Shown here one piece after another: positions 1 to 9,223 of a stretch of DNA of 64,000 bases. Location of the stretch: contig JAFDXL010000002.1 in NCBI GenBank assembly GCA_018267955.1, forward strand, positions 248,001-312,000, in the 5' to 3' direction. A program made the position numbers and the translations under genes. The notes under the pieces are model-generated. The model was not told where the DNA came from, made no database searches, and was given only the letters and a program-made list of their open reading frames with translations. Source of the DNA: Bacteroidota bacterium (GTDB lineage: Bacteria; Bacteroidota; Bacteroidia; Chitinophagales; Chitinophagaceae). Position 1 is the stretch's first letter; the number at the start of each line of letters is the position of its first letter.

Positions 1-133
1 GAATTCCAGAGAAAATAATATTTGTTTGCTGAAAAATATTTTTCATAATATGGAGAAGTTAAATACATTTAATATTATTCAATAACTCATACATGAGTTA
101 ATCAAATTTATGCAATAGTATCATATTGCTAGC

Positions 134-388
134 GTGATTAACGTAAGAAATTATGAGTTGGTAAAGGCCATCGGTAATAAAATCCGGGAAACTCGTATTT
201 CAAAGGGTTTATCGCAAGAAGAACTTTCTTATGAATCTGATTTACCACTGTCCCAGATCGGAAGAATTGAGCGTGGTGAAAATAATCCCACTGTAAGCTC
301 ATTGTTTGCAATTTCCAAAGCTTTAAAAGTCGAACTTAAAGACATAATCGACGTCACATTTATAGAACGGCAATCAAAAAAGAAATAA
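134..388 (+). CDS. XRE-family helix-turn-helix regulator
   Basis: An 84-residue DNA-binding protein of the Cro/C1 (XRE) class, expected to act as a transcriptional repressor or switch. The HTH fills about residues 11-65: IRETRISKGLSQEELS is the first helix pair, SQIGRIERGENNPT carries the recognition helix and the usual RxExG turn, and SSLFAISKALKVELKDI closes the fold. The start is a GTG at 134; no upstream ATG in frame was seen. The tail is lysine-rich. It reads towards the leftward defence operon that ends at 465, so it is convergent with it. Such small XRE genes are common in mobile elements; whether it controls the element or the defence genes cannot be told from sequence. The fold is secure, the target is not. 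Confidence 0.85.
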   Translation: MINVRNYELVKAIGNKIRETRISKGLSQEELSYESDLPLSQIGRIERGENNPTVSSLFAISKALKVELKDIIDVTFIERQSKKK

Positions 389-464
389 TTTTTTTGTTAT
401 TGCGAAGGTAAAAAGGGTCTCTTAGGCGTCCAAATAGAGCTTCTCTATTTAAATAGTAATATTT

Positions 465-1106
465 TTATACTATTTCAGATAAATCAAACATAATGTGATA
501 AAGTTTCAGCTTTTTTTTGTTTTTTGTTAGATGAGTTGAAATATACACATGATCCTTCAATGGCTTTAAATAATCAATAGTACTTGCGTCTGTAAATTGA
601 CCACGTAGCAATGCATTGATTTTTCCGATATTTTTATTAACATCGATTTCATCAACAATAAAACCTAGCATTCCATTTAAATAATAGTAGGCTGGGTATT
701 TCTTGACATCTATGAATCGCATTATACCATCTGAAATATATTTTCTATTCAAGGTAGTCTTTCCATCGATACGCTTACACTCTATTATAAAATATGCATC
801 AGAGATATTCAAACTTGCCTGTGTAAGAATCTTAATATCAGTATATCCGACTTCATCATAATTATCGTCAATTTCAGCACTTTCACACTCAAATCTACAT
901 GGAAATAATTTAGCAGAATTTCTAATTTTATTTGATGTTAAGTAATCTTTAAAGAGCCTATTTCTAATTTTATTCTCATTATTTTCAATTTTATTGTTCT
1001 TATGAGCCGTCAACATGTGCTCATAGCAATCAATAAGAAAGGATATTATTTGCTTAAACTCAGATTCATAAATTGATTCGGCATCTATAAAGTGATCTGC
1101 ATTCAT
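465..1106 (-). CDS. Putative PD-(D/E)XK-type nuclease, last gene of the NTase/2H-MTase operon
   Basis: A 213-residue protein with no family I can name. Its middle has a plausible PD-(D/E)XK nuclease core: an aspartate in GYTDIKIL (D90), then after 18 residues a hydrophobic strand ending in ECK (FIIECKRID, E109 and K111), with a helix after it. That spacing and the strand-E-x-K pattern are typical of restriction-endonuclease folds. The start codon shares one base with the stop of the methyltransferase gene (TAATG), so the two are translationally coupled, which is a natural arrangement for a cognate nuclease and methylase. The N-terminal half is charged and helical. Seen: motif and coupling. 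Inferred: nuclease activity. It could instead be a non-catalytic DNA-binding partner. Confidence 0.6.
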   Translation of the reverse strand: MNADHFIDAESIYESEFKQIISFLIDCYEHMLTAHKNNKIENNENKIRNRLFKDYLTSNKIRNSAKLFPCRFECESAEIDDNYDEVGYTDIKILTQASLNISDAYFIIECKRIDGKTTLNRKYISDGIMRFIDVKKYPAYYYLNGMLGFIVDEIDVNKNIGKINALLRGQFTDASTIDYLKPLKDHVYISTHLTKNKKKLKLYHIMFDLSEIV

Positions 1107-4100
1107 TATTTTGAAAGTCTTTGTTTTTTTGCCCCAGACTTAATAATTGCATCTACAAATTCAGCTAAATCCAATCTAGCAATAGCCTTATGCCAATTCT
1201 TATATTCATTGGGTTTAATAACATAAAATGAGTTCTGCAAAAATCCCTTAACATCTCGCTGAATGTAAAGTTCATTAGATAGCTTGTGAAATGAGAGATT
1301 AAACAATGTTTTGATAGACTCTAAAGCATTTTGACAATTATTAAATTCAACTATATTCTCAGGGCTCTCTGATAGAAATAAAAAATTAATCCCAACGACA
1401 TCATTGTCAAGATAAACTTCAACCTTAATATATTTACCAACTTCTAATAAACGAACTGAATAGTGTTCGATATAAACACTTATATAGTCGGATATGTATT
1501 GTTTATCAGGTTCATTTAACCTAAGGGCTCGATAAGCTTTTTTTGCATCACTAATCTTTGTTAAAGGAATTGAAACCGTTTGCGCATATTCAATCAGGTC
1601 GTTTTCTATTTCATTAATTTCGTATTTCTCTTTGATAAGATTTTCTAACTGCTTTTCTAAAACACGAATCTCAACATTAAGATCGTTATTAAACATGTTA
1701 CTTTGTACTTGTGACACCTTTTTTTGAATTACATCAATAAGACGTCCGTATCTTCTGTCAATTGCTGCTGGAAATGAAAATTGCTCAATTTGATTTGCTC
1801 TAATGAAATCAATACCAGTACTCGTGCCGGTCATAAAAATATAATAAGCGAATAATTCAGAATTAATAAGTCCAACAATTGACTTAAGAATATCAACATT
1901 TGCTCTATTTCCCTTTATTGCTCTAACTGAATGAGTAAATACTATATCATGTGAGCAAAACGCCGCGACACCCTTATATCCAGCGTCTAAGCCTTCTTTA
2001 ATCAGCGCAAGAGGACCTCTAAATAAAATAGGATATCCCTCATTATCTCTTCCTTGAGGTATGACAGCTGCAGCTTTTTCTGTCCATTTCTTAGAAGGAT
2101 TTGCTGAATATCGAGTTAAGTCCTTGATACCCGTATCTAAAAAAGGTGTTCCAATTAAATAACTAGCATCTTGGCTTTTTGCTGAATCCTTTCTTTTGAG
2201 ACCAACACCAAAATCAAGCTTATTAATATCAATAACTTCTTGAATTGTTTTATAATCTTGCTTTAGTCTATTAATAAAATAGAAGTCTAAAATATTCCCA
2301 TATAATAACACTTTCCATAGCCAATCATGACCACCCTTTGATTCTAAGAAATATTTCTGCGGTATTTTCTTATAATCAAATTTTTCTACAATGATGGTTT
2401 TAAAATAACTAAAAAACTTGTTGGGCTTAATAGAAATATGATGAATAATATTGTCAAAATTATTTTCGTTCTTATTTAAAGGCGAATAAAAAAGGATGGC
2501 AGATGGCCAGTTAGCACCATTAAATATTTTGGTATTCACAGCAGATAGTTCAAAAACTTCGTGCAGCATAAACTTAGATAAAAAATAATTCCTCCAAGTT
2601 TTTGCATTAGTGTTGTATAATACCTTGCTTGTAACTACTAGTGCACAATTAGTATTGGAATTCAAAAAATCACTTACTCGAACCAAAAATGCCTGTGCTA
2701 TCTGTTTATCGCTTATTCCAATATTGACCTTCGTACCAGATTTTATTGACTCTGTCCTTTCTCGAATGATGCAGTAATCGATATATGCAGAATTATCGAC
2801 TTGTCCCCATGGCGGGTTTCCTAAAATAAAATCAAAACGTATATCTTTTAAATTATCATTGAATGAATGCTGTAAATCAAAAAAATCTGCTTCAGGGAAG
2901 AAATTGATATTTTTAAGTTTTTCGAATTTAAAACTCTTTGAAATTTCTTTTGGTTCAACATAATCTAACACTGTTACATACAGAGAAAAAATTGCAACTT
3001 CTATGGCATCAGGGTCTATATCGATACCATAAATGTTTTCTTTAACAAGCTTCCATAGTTTATCGTTATTAATACGGTTATCGTTTCTTATAGATAAATG
3101 TTTTTCGATTAGCTTTCTTAATGTTTCAATTAAAAAAATTCCAGAGCCACATGATGGGTCAAGTACTTTACAGCTTGCTTTATCACTTTTATCTAAAAAA
3201 GGACTTACTGTTTTAGATAAAATATAATCAACTAAAAAAGATGGAGTGTAGAATGATTTGTTTTCTTCTCTTTTTTTACGTCCTATAAACTGTTCATATA
3301 TATTGCTAATTAATTCAATTGGAATAATTTTAAAATCATATACATCGAATAAAGATTTTTGTATTACGTATTCATTGTTACTTGTGCTTACTGGCTTGTC
3401 GCCACTAAATAGATAATATAGAACTTCTAAATGCTGTACTTGTATAACACTTCTTTCTTCGTTAGTGACAGGGAATAGATCACCATTCAACTTTTGTTCC
3501 AAATAATTAAAGAAGGAATAAAGTTTGTCAGGATTTTTAATGATATTCAAAAATTGTAGGTTGCGTGTGTGAATATCGCTTCCTGGAAAATAATCTTCTT
3601 CCTTTTTGTTCTCCTTTTTAAATTCAACATCTCTATCAATTAGATATCTAACAAAGAGGAGTCTCCCTATAATACTGTTCGCTATTGAGGGATTAATATT
3701 AAATGTATCAATTAATATTCCTCTCGCTTGGCTTAAATTTTCTAACAGATAATCATCAACCTTCCTTACATTGTGAAAGGATTTTTGATATATTTTCTCC
3801 CATGCATGACCAGTCAACAAGTTGTTAAATGAAAAATCAATAGCCTGTTCCTTTTTGCCAATTTCCAATAACTTATTATTTCTTCCGTTATTTTCAAAAA
3901 CAAAGCCATTATATATTTCTAATGAATTCAGTCTATCGATAAATATAATTGGGGCCTGTCCAAAACTAAATACTTGTCTATGAATTTTATTTTCATGCTC
4001 TGTTGAAGGATTATCAAAAAATAAAATTAATGGTTGATTAAAGGGATGTGGGTGATTTAAATTATCTGAATGTTCGTCTTTAAACAAACTAAAGAAAGCA

Positions 4101-4819
4101 TATGGCTTAATTTCCCTTAGTGCTCTAACAATTCTGTATGGAAATTTTTTCTCCCAACTGTTAAAATCTGAAAAATAAAATAACCCATTCCCCGTGTTAA
4201 GATTCAGGTTTTCTAAAACTCCATTAATTGGGCTTGGATAAGAAGAAATCTCTTTCCAATTATTGAAATATGCTGCTAATTTTTCAATTCTAATAAGTCT
4301 TTCATTCTCCGTATATGAAAGGAGATCTGGATAAGTTATACTTTCTTTTAAATAATAAGATAACTGCTTCCAATCGTATTCGTATGCAAAGTTGTTGCTA
4401 CCTTGTTTAGGAATTGAGTTTATGTACTCAAGCTTATCTATTGTAAACTTTAAATTGAACTTATACGATTTAAATATGGAAAGTAGTTTTTCGGCGAAAT
4501 CTCTACTACTTCCATCATACAAAGTTAGATGCGGGTTAAATGGATAGTCACTTTTCTTCCATACCTCTTTTAAATGCGGTGATTCACATTTTAAGAAAAT
4601 AGTATTTTGTTTTCCTTCGAAAAAAGTACCTACACCTTTTAACTCTATATATGAACCTCTAATAACATCGTCATCAATCGTATATCGTTGGTTATAAGGG
4701 CCTCTTATTGTGATGTGGGCTACTTGCTTTTCATTTGGATTCGCTAACAATCTAATACCATCAACGATGGCATTTAAATTCCTATTATTTACCTTTATTA
4801 CTGAAAAAACTCTCGGCAT
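1106..4819 (-). CDS. 2H phosphoesterase-like domain fused to N6-adenine DNA methyltransferase (Eco57I/type IIG-like)
   Basis: A 1237-residue fusion. Residues about 1-130 look like a 2H phosphoesterase (LigT / 2'-5' RNA ligase superfamily): two H-hydrophobic-T-hydrophobic motifs, VAHITIRGPY (H35) and NPHLTLYDG (H97), with a glycine-turn strand region (GVGTFFEGK) between them. A long middle region follows. The methyltransferase core has the SAM-binding motif LDPSCGSGIFLIE near residue 553 and the adenine-specific catalytic motif NPPWGQ near residue 667. The rest resembles target-recognition and helical scaffolding of Eco57I-like enzymes. Type IIG enzymes usually carry a nuclease at the N-terminus; here a 2H domain sits there and a separate nuclease-like gene follows. 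It overlaps both neighbours by one base. Methyltransferase assignment is firm, 2H assignment good from motifs, combined function unknown. Confidence 0.85.
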   Translation of the reverse strand: MPRVFSVIKVNNRNLNAIVDGIRLLANPNEKQVAHITIRGPYNQRYTIDDDVIRGSYIELKGVGTFFEGKQNTIFLKCESPHLKEVWKKSDYPFNPHLTLYDGSSRDFAEKLLSIFKSYKFNLKFTIDKLEYINSIPKQGSNNFAYEYDWKQLSYYLKESITYPDLLSYTENERLIRIEKLAAYFNNWKEISSYPSPINGVLENLNLNTGNGLFYFSDFNSWEKKFPYRIVRALREIKPYAFFSLFKDEHSDNLNHPHPFNQPLILFFDNPSTEHENKIHRQVFSFGQAPIIFIDRLNSLEIYNGFVFENNGRNNKLLEIGKKEQAIDFSFNNLLTGHAWEKIYQKSFHNVRKVDDYLLENLSQARGILIDTFNINPSIANSIIGRLLFVRYLIDRDVEFKKENKKEEDYFPGSDIHTRNLQFLNIIKNPDKLYSFFNYLEQKLNGDLFPVTNEERSVIQVQHLEVLYYLFSGDKPVSTSNNEYVIQKSLFDVYDFKIIPIELISNIYEQFIGRKKREENKSFYTPSFLVDYILSKTVSPFLDKSDKASCKVLDPSCGSGIFLIETLRKLIEKHLSIRNDNRINNDKLWKLVKENIYGIDIDPDAIEVAIFSLYVTVLDYVEPKEISKSFKFEKLKNINFFPEADFFDLQHSFNDNLKDIRFDFILGNPPWGQVDNSAYIDYCIIRERTESIKSGTKVNIGISDKQIAQAFLVRVSDFLNSNTNCALVVTSKVLYNTNAKTWRNYFLSKFMLHEVFELSAVNTKIFNGANWPSAILFYSPLNKNENNFDNIIHHISIKPNKFFSYFKTIIVEKFDYKKIPQKYFLESKGGHDWLWKVLLYGNILDFYFINRLKQDYKTIQEVIDINKLDFGVGLKRKDSAKSQDASYLIGTPFLDTGIKDLTRYSANPSKKWTEKAAAVIPQGRDNEGYPILFRGPLALIKEGLDAGYKGVAAFCSHDIVFTHSVRAIKGNRANVDILKSIVGLINSELFAYYIFMTGTSTGIDFIRANQIEQFSFPAAIDRRYGRLIDVIQKKVSQVQSNMFNNDLNVEIRVLEKQLENLIKEKYEINEIENDLIEYAQTVSIPLTKISDAKKAYRALRLNEPDKQYISDYISVYIEHYSVRLLEVGKYIKVEVYLDNDVVGINFLFLSESPENIVEFNNCQNALESIKTLFNLSFHKLSNELYIQRDVKGFLQNSFYVIKPNEYKNWHKAIARLDLAEFVDAIIKSGAKKQRLSK

Positions 4820-5802
4820 TAGATAACAAGAAATTTTAAAATTTCGTCTTTCGTTCCAACAAGCATAATCAGCAATTGGAATAGTTTAGTTCCAAATTCT
4901 TTTCTTCCCTTTTCAAACGCTTCCTTTTTGTTATCTTCACTTTTCATCCACTCTAACAAATCTTTTTCTGTTTGGTTGTTAAGTTCTATAAAATAAGAAT
5001 AAAGCTCAAATATTTCTTTAACTAATTGAACTGTACTCGGGTTTTCTTTAGCTATCCTATCTAATCTTTCGACAGGTGTTAATTTTACATATTCTAGGAG
5101 TGCATCTTCTGATAGATTGTTATATTTTGATACGATTGAAAGTATCAGTGAAAAACAAGTTAACTTTCTACTAAAAACAAGTTTTAGATTTTTGACGTGA
5201 GTTTTTAATTTTTTAGTTTCATCTTCTACCGGCCTGTTGCGTCTATGCTCATAATTTAAGCATAATGTTTTCCAATATCTAATAATATCATTAACTAGAA
5301 ATGTTGGTTTAAATTCCCTGTGATCATGAAAATCTCGATAATATGTTTGGATAATTTCTTTAATAACAGAATCATAATATTTACTATTTACAACAGGATA
5401 ACTTTCTAACAAAAGCAGCAACCTAGCTGTAAAAAAGTTGCTAAAATCGTCGTTGGGGCTTCCTAAATGCTCCTTAACACTATCTAAATAATGTATTTCT
5501 AAAAATTGACCATCATTGCTAAATGGCGGAAACTTCATTTTTTCAGCTATTGAAATTAATTCAGCATCAATTAGTGTTTTAGTTAGCCTGGATACCGGTT
5601 TTTGTTCACTAGAACTAATGAAAAATAAGTCTAGATCTGAATAATGTGTAGCTTCAAAACGCCCAAAGGAACCAGTGACGTATATACAAAGATCACCAAT
5701 TTCTTCAAGCGGTTTAATTCCTTTAACCTTATCTTCTAATTCTTTTAATCTTGCAATACTAAAATCTATATGATTCTTTAAAGTGGTGGTAATTAAGGTC
5801 AT
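4819..5802 (-). CDS. Nucleotidyltransferase-domain protein, first gene of the NTase/2H-MTase/nuclease operon
   Basis: A 327-residue protein with a polymerase-beta-type nucleotidyltransferase fold. The signature GSFGR (residues 44-48) is followed by SDLDLFF (D56 and D58 as metal ligands), and a third acidic strand may be FLEIHYLD. The remaining two thirds are helical, with a conserved-looking segment RYWKTLCLNYEHRR that resembles the helical substrate-binding part of GlnD-like and related NTases. Such enzymes transfer a nucleotide to protein, RNA or a small molecule; the substrate here is unknown. The stop codon overlaps the start of the methyltransferase fusion (TAATG), so it heads a three-gene translationally coupled operon. 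An antitoxin-like MNT role is possible, but MNT proteins are usually much shorter. Confidence 0.8.
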   Translation of the reverse strand: MTLITTTLKNHIDFSIARLKELEDKVKGIKPLEEIGDLCIYVTGSFGRFEATHYSDLDLFFISSSEQKPVSRLTKTLIDAELISIAEKMKFPPFSNDGQFLEIHYLDSVKEHLGSPNDDFSNFFTARLLLLLESYPVVNSKYYDSVIKEIIQTYYRDFHDHREFKPTFLVNDIIRYWKTLCLNYEHRRNRPVEDETKKLKTHVKNLKLVFSRKLTCFSLILSIVSKYNNLSEDALLEYVKLTPVERLDRIAKENPSTVQLVKEIFELYSYFIELNNQTEKDLLEWMKSEDNKKEAFEKGRKEFGTKLFQLLIMLVGTKDEILKFLVI

Positions 5803-5996
5803 AAAGGAAATTTTATATTAAAAAGTAAATTTCATAGTCCTAATATAATATATCTATAAAACAATTACATAATATATATTAAATTTACTTATGGATAATT
5901 TATCATTTTTATTAAAGCCATACGCTTTAAACAGATTAGATTAGCAGACACTCAAAAAATCAAAAAGTACCAATCTGTTAATCAACAATAAAAGCA
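5803..5996. promoter_or_regulatory. Divergent promoter region between the two defence operons
   Basis: 194 bp of very AT-rich DNA between the leftward NTase operon and the rightward ATPase/HNH operon; it must hold both promoters. A perfect 10-bp inverted repeat, AAGTAAATTT at 5823-5832 and AAATTTACTT at 5881-5890, flanks an A/T stretch and could be an operator. In DNA this AT-rich such repeats arise by chance, so the call is weak. Confidence 0.4.
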
Positions 5997-8063
5997 ATGA
6001 GTTTCAAACTATTAGCAATTAGGCCCGGTAAAAACTGTCACAAGGATTTTTTAAAAAATCTAATTCCGGGGAAGCTTTACCAATTCCACTACGAGTATGA
6101 TTTTACCTTTCAAAATGATACTATTACAAAGATCACATACAATTACAAAAGGCAAATTGACTTATATAAGCAAATTAATAGCCATGGGAAATCACCATCG
6201 ATAACTATAAATGCAATTGTAGGAAAAAACGGTGCTGGCAAAAGCACATTGCTTGAATTTATATATTTAATTGCATTTTCAATAGCCAGCAATGGTAACA
6301 TTATCTATCCAAATAAAAGGTCACTAACTCAAAAGATAAATACTGCACACGATGCAAGAGAAAGAAACTATTTTGTAAATGAATTAAAGAAGTTGAATGA
6401 TTTTATCAAAAGACTTGAAGTTGAATTAATCTATGAAATAAACGATACTTATTACTCTATCTATATAAATAATGGTGTACCTGAGCATAAATTAATTAAT
6501 AGTACCAATGACAAGCCAACCAACGAGAAAAGGGATTTTAAACTCCGTAAATTACTTGGCTTTGATGACTTTGATTTTAGTCATTTTTTTTACACAATTG
6601 CAATAAATTATTCCATATATGGACTAAACTCAAAACATTTAGGTAGCTGGGTAAATGCTCTATTTCATAAGAATGATGGATATCAAACCCCTTTAGTGAT
6701 TAATCCATTTAGAAATGAAGGAAATATTGACATTAATGTAGAAAATCATTTAGCACAATCACGTTTACTTGCAAACCTTGTAAATGATTCAATGGTTACC
6801 AAAAATTTATTGGAGAATAAACCTGTAAGAGAGATGAAATTTGAAATTATTCTTGATAGCCTTCAAGAAGTTAATTCTATCAATCTTGACAATGTAATTG
6901 ATAAACTATCAAAACAACAATCCAGTACACTGGAACAAATATTTGGGAAAATTTATTCACGTATTTTAGGAACAGATTACACAGATGAGGGAAATAATAT
7001 TAAACACTTTGACTTAATCGCCAAGTATTGTATTAAGAAATTATTTAAAATAGCATCACAATATAGTGAATACAACAAGTTTTATTCATTACCAGCTAAG
7101 AATATTCCAATACCTGAATTAGTTGATTTTGATGATTTTCTTTCAGCATTAAAACGGGATTCCAGTCACATCACCTTAAAACTCAGACAGATCTTAAATA
7201 CAGTTCGATTCAATCTATTAAAAGAAAAAAGCGACTCAAATATAAATTGGGATGGATATTCAATAACCATCCCAATTGAAGAATTAACTATTAGAGTAAA
7301 TGAAGCTATCAGAAGTACAGCCAATGTAGACATAATTGAATTAATGCCTACGGCGTTATTTGTTCCAAGTATCTATGTTGGCTATAATGATGGTGATATT
7401 TCAACTGTTAATACTCTTAGTTCTGGCGAACTACAATTAGTACACTCAATACAATCTTTAACATATCATCTGGTAAACATTAATTCTGTTTTTAAAGCAA
7501 ATAATCCTGATAAAATAACTTATAGAAACATCCTGATCGTTTTAGACGAAATCGAACTGTATTTTCATCCTGAATTTCAAAGAAGTTTTATTTACGAGTT
7601 AATTAAAGCAATTAACAATATTACCATAGAAGAAATTCATAACATCAATATATTATTTTCAACACATTCACCATTTATCCTCTCCGATATTCCTGCAAAT
7701 GCAACTTTACGATTAGATAATGGTAATATATTGAGTCAACCAAAGAACAACACTTTTGCAGCAAATATCCATGACATGCTTGCTGATGATTTTTACCTAA
7801 GAGATGGTGTAATCGGTAGGTGGGCTCAAAAAAAAATTAATAGCCTTATTCCGTACTTAAAATCCAAATTACATAACAAGGAAACAACAATGAACAATAA
7901 TGAATGGGACCAAAGAACATCTAAGGAGTTCATTGATATTATCGGTGAACCTCTCATACAAAATAGCCTACTTGATTTATATTTTAGGGCCTTTTATGAA
8001 AATGAATCTGAAAAGATAGACCAAGAAATAAGACGCCTTCAAAATCTAAAGGGGAAACAGTAA
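5997..8063 (+). CDS. ABC/AAA-type ATPase, Septu PtuA-like
   Basis: A 688-residue RecF/SMC-like ATPase with a split nucleotide-binding domain. The Walker A motif GKNGAGKST is at residues 76-84; the ABC signature LSSGE lies near 475; Walker B ILIVLDEIELYFHPE is near 512-526; the H-loop STHSPF is near 554. About 390 residues of helical insertion separate the halves. This matches ATPases paired with HNH nucleases in Septu (PtuA) and with other OLD-like effectors in anti-phage systems. The next gene, only six bases on, encodes an HNH protein, which supports the Septu-like reading. No reverse transcriptase is nearby, so it is not a retron effector pair. The protein is somewhat large for PtuA, so a relative of Septu rather than the canonical type is likely. 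Confidence 0.8.
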   Translation: MSFKLLAIRPGKNCHKDFLKNLIPGKLYQFHYEYDFTFQNDTITKITYNYKRQIDLYKQINSHGKSPSITINAIVGKNGAGKSTLLEFIYLIAFSIASNGNIIYPNKRSLTQKINTAHDARERNYFVNELKKLNDFIKRLEVELIYEINDTYYSIYINNGVPEHKLINSTNDKPTNEKRDFKLRKLLGFDDFDFSHFFYTIAINYSIYGLNSKHLGSWVNALFHKNDGYQTPLVINPFRNEGNIDINVENHLAQSRLLANLVNDSMVTKNLLENKPVREMKFEIILDSLQEVNSINLDNVIDKLSKQQSSTLEQIFGKIYSRILGTDYTDEGNNIKHFDLIAKYCIKKLFKIASQYSEYNKFYSLPAKNIPIPELVDFDDFLSALKRDSSHITLKLRQILNTVRFNLLKEKSDSNINWDGYSITIPIEELTIRVNEAIRSTANVDIIELMPTALFVPSIYVGYNDGDISTVNTLSSGELQLVHSIQSLTYHLVNINSVFKANNPDKITYRNILIVLDEIELYFHPEFQRSFIYELIKAINNITIEEIHNINILFSTHSPFILSDIPANATLRLDNGNILSQPKNNTFAANIHDMLADDFYLRDGVIGRWAQKKINSLIPYLKSKLHNKETTMNNNEWDQRTSKEFIDIIGEPLIQNSLLDLYFRAFYENESEKIDQEIRRLQNLKGKQ

Positions 8064-8069
8064 ATCTAT

Positions 8070-9122
8070 ATGATATCGATACACACATCTAAAGTTGATA
8101 ACATTCTCTCCGTCGTACTTAAATCTGATATTGACAAATTTATTCAAGTCAGAGAAAAAAGTTTAGGTGATTTAATAGACGGGAAAAGAGCAAAAAAAAG
8201 TACTAATGGGAGGTCAAGTAAACCCAAACTATTACCTAAACTAACTGGGAAAAAGCTAGAATATGCTACACTACTTAAAGACAATCTGAGTAAGATAGTT
8301 TTAGCACACCCTTCGGAATTAACTTCGTGGAAAAATAAGTTTGATGCTATAATAAGTCAACTGAAAATAAATGATAAAATATATAAACCTTTTAAGAACC
8401 AAATACTATCGTGCCTAGACTATGAGGGTTTACGTTCTGATTTTTATCCTCAATATTTTAGCTCTTTAGGAATTAAAAGTTGTGTTTACTGCAATGCATT
8501 ACTTACGGTGTCTGTAGAAAGTACAATAACTTGGATGACCCCCCAAAGAAAACAGGTAAAAACCAAAAAAGAATGGAAGGCAAAATTTCAAGTAGATCAC
8601 TATATTCCTAAATCAGATTATCCATGCTTTGGCATTTCATTTTATAACCTTTATCCTGTTTGTGGCCCATGCAATAATATTAAACTTGATAGAGTCATCG
8701 GCTTCATGCTATATTTAGAAGGAAGTATTGAATTTGAAGATTCCCCTTTTCTATTTGAGCTTGAGGATGGTTGCGTTAGCTCTTATCTAAATACAAATAA
8801 TATCGAACTTATTAAATTTAGATTCCTAGATAATAACAATTTATACCAAATAAAAGACTCTGTAGGTAAAACGAGAGCGCTTTTCGACATACAGGGTATT
8901 TATGATACACAAAAAGATGTTATAGCTGAATTAATTCTTAAAGCAAAAAAATATCCAACCTCGTATAAAGAAAGCTTAATAAATTCATTCTCCGGGCTTT
9001 TCAGTGATGCTAGTTTATCAAACAGACTATTAATTGGTAATTATTCACAGCCATCGGAAATACATAATCGCCCATTAGCGAAATTTACCCAGGATATTGC
9101 AAAACAATTAAAGCTTATTTAA
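8070..9122 (+). CDS. HNH endonuclease, Septu PtuB-like
   Basis: A 350-residue protein with a zinc-stabilised HNH nuclease core. SCVYCNA gives the first cysteine pair (C138, C141), VDHYIPKSDYP has the catalytic D-H pair (D176-H177), and NLYPVCGPCNNIK supplies the conserved N193, the second cysteine pair (C198, C201) and a terminal K. The N-terminal 130 residues are basic and helical, and the C-terminal 140 residues are not recognised. The gene follows the ATPase gene by six bases on the same strand, as ptuB follows ptuA. In Septu the ATPase controls nuclease activity during phage infection; here that role is inferred from pairing and motifs. HNH identity is secure. Confidence 0.82.
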   Translation: MISIHTSKVDNILSVVLKSDIDKFIQVREKSLGDLIDGKRAKKSTNGRSSKPKLLPKLTGKKLEYATLLKDNLSKIVLAHPSELTSWKNKFDAIISQLKINDKIYKPFKNQILSCLDYEGLRSDFYPQYFSSLGIKSCVYCNALLTVSVESTITWMTPQRKQVKTKKEWKAKFQVDHYIPKSDYPCFGISFYNLYPVCGPCNNIKLDRVIGFMLYLEGSIEFEDSPFLFELEDGCVSSYLNTNNIELIKFRFLDNNNLYQIKDSVGKTRALFDIQGIYDTQKDVIAELILKAKKYPTSYKESLINSFSGLFSDASLSNRLLIGNYSQPSEIHNRPLAKFTQDIAKQLKLI

Positions 9123-9223
9123 CTAAATAATTTCGATGTTATTACACGATACTTGTAATAGAAAATCCTAAAGTCTTAAATCTTAATCCTCTCGGATGTG
9201 CCTCAAATAGTACAATAGCAACA

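Noticed and set aside
1106..4819. Reading the large methyltransferase as PglX/BrxX of a BREX system
   Set aside because: None of the other BREX genes (pglZ, brxC, brxL) is present nearby, and the N-terminal 2H motifs do not fit.
5997..9122. Retron with ATPase/HNH effectors
   Set aside because: No reverse transcriptase gene and no msr/msd-like hairpin region were seen next to the pair.
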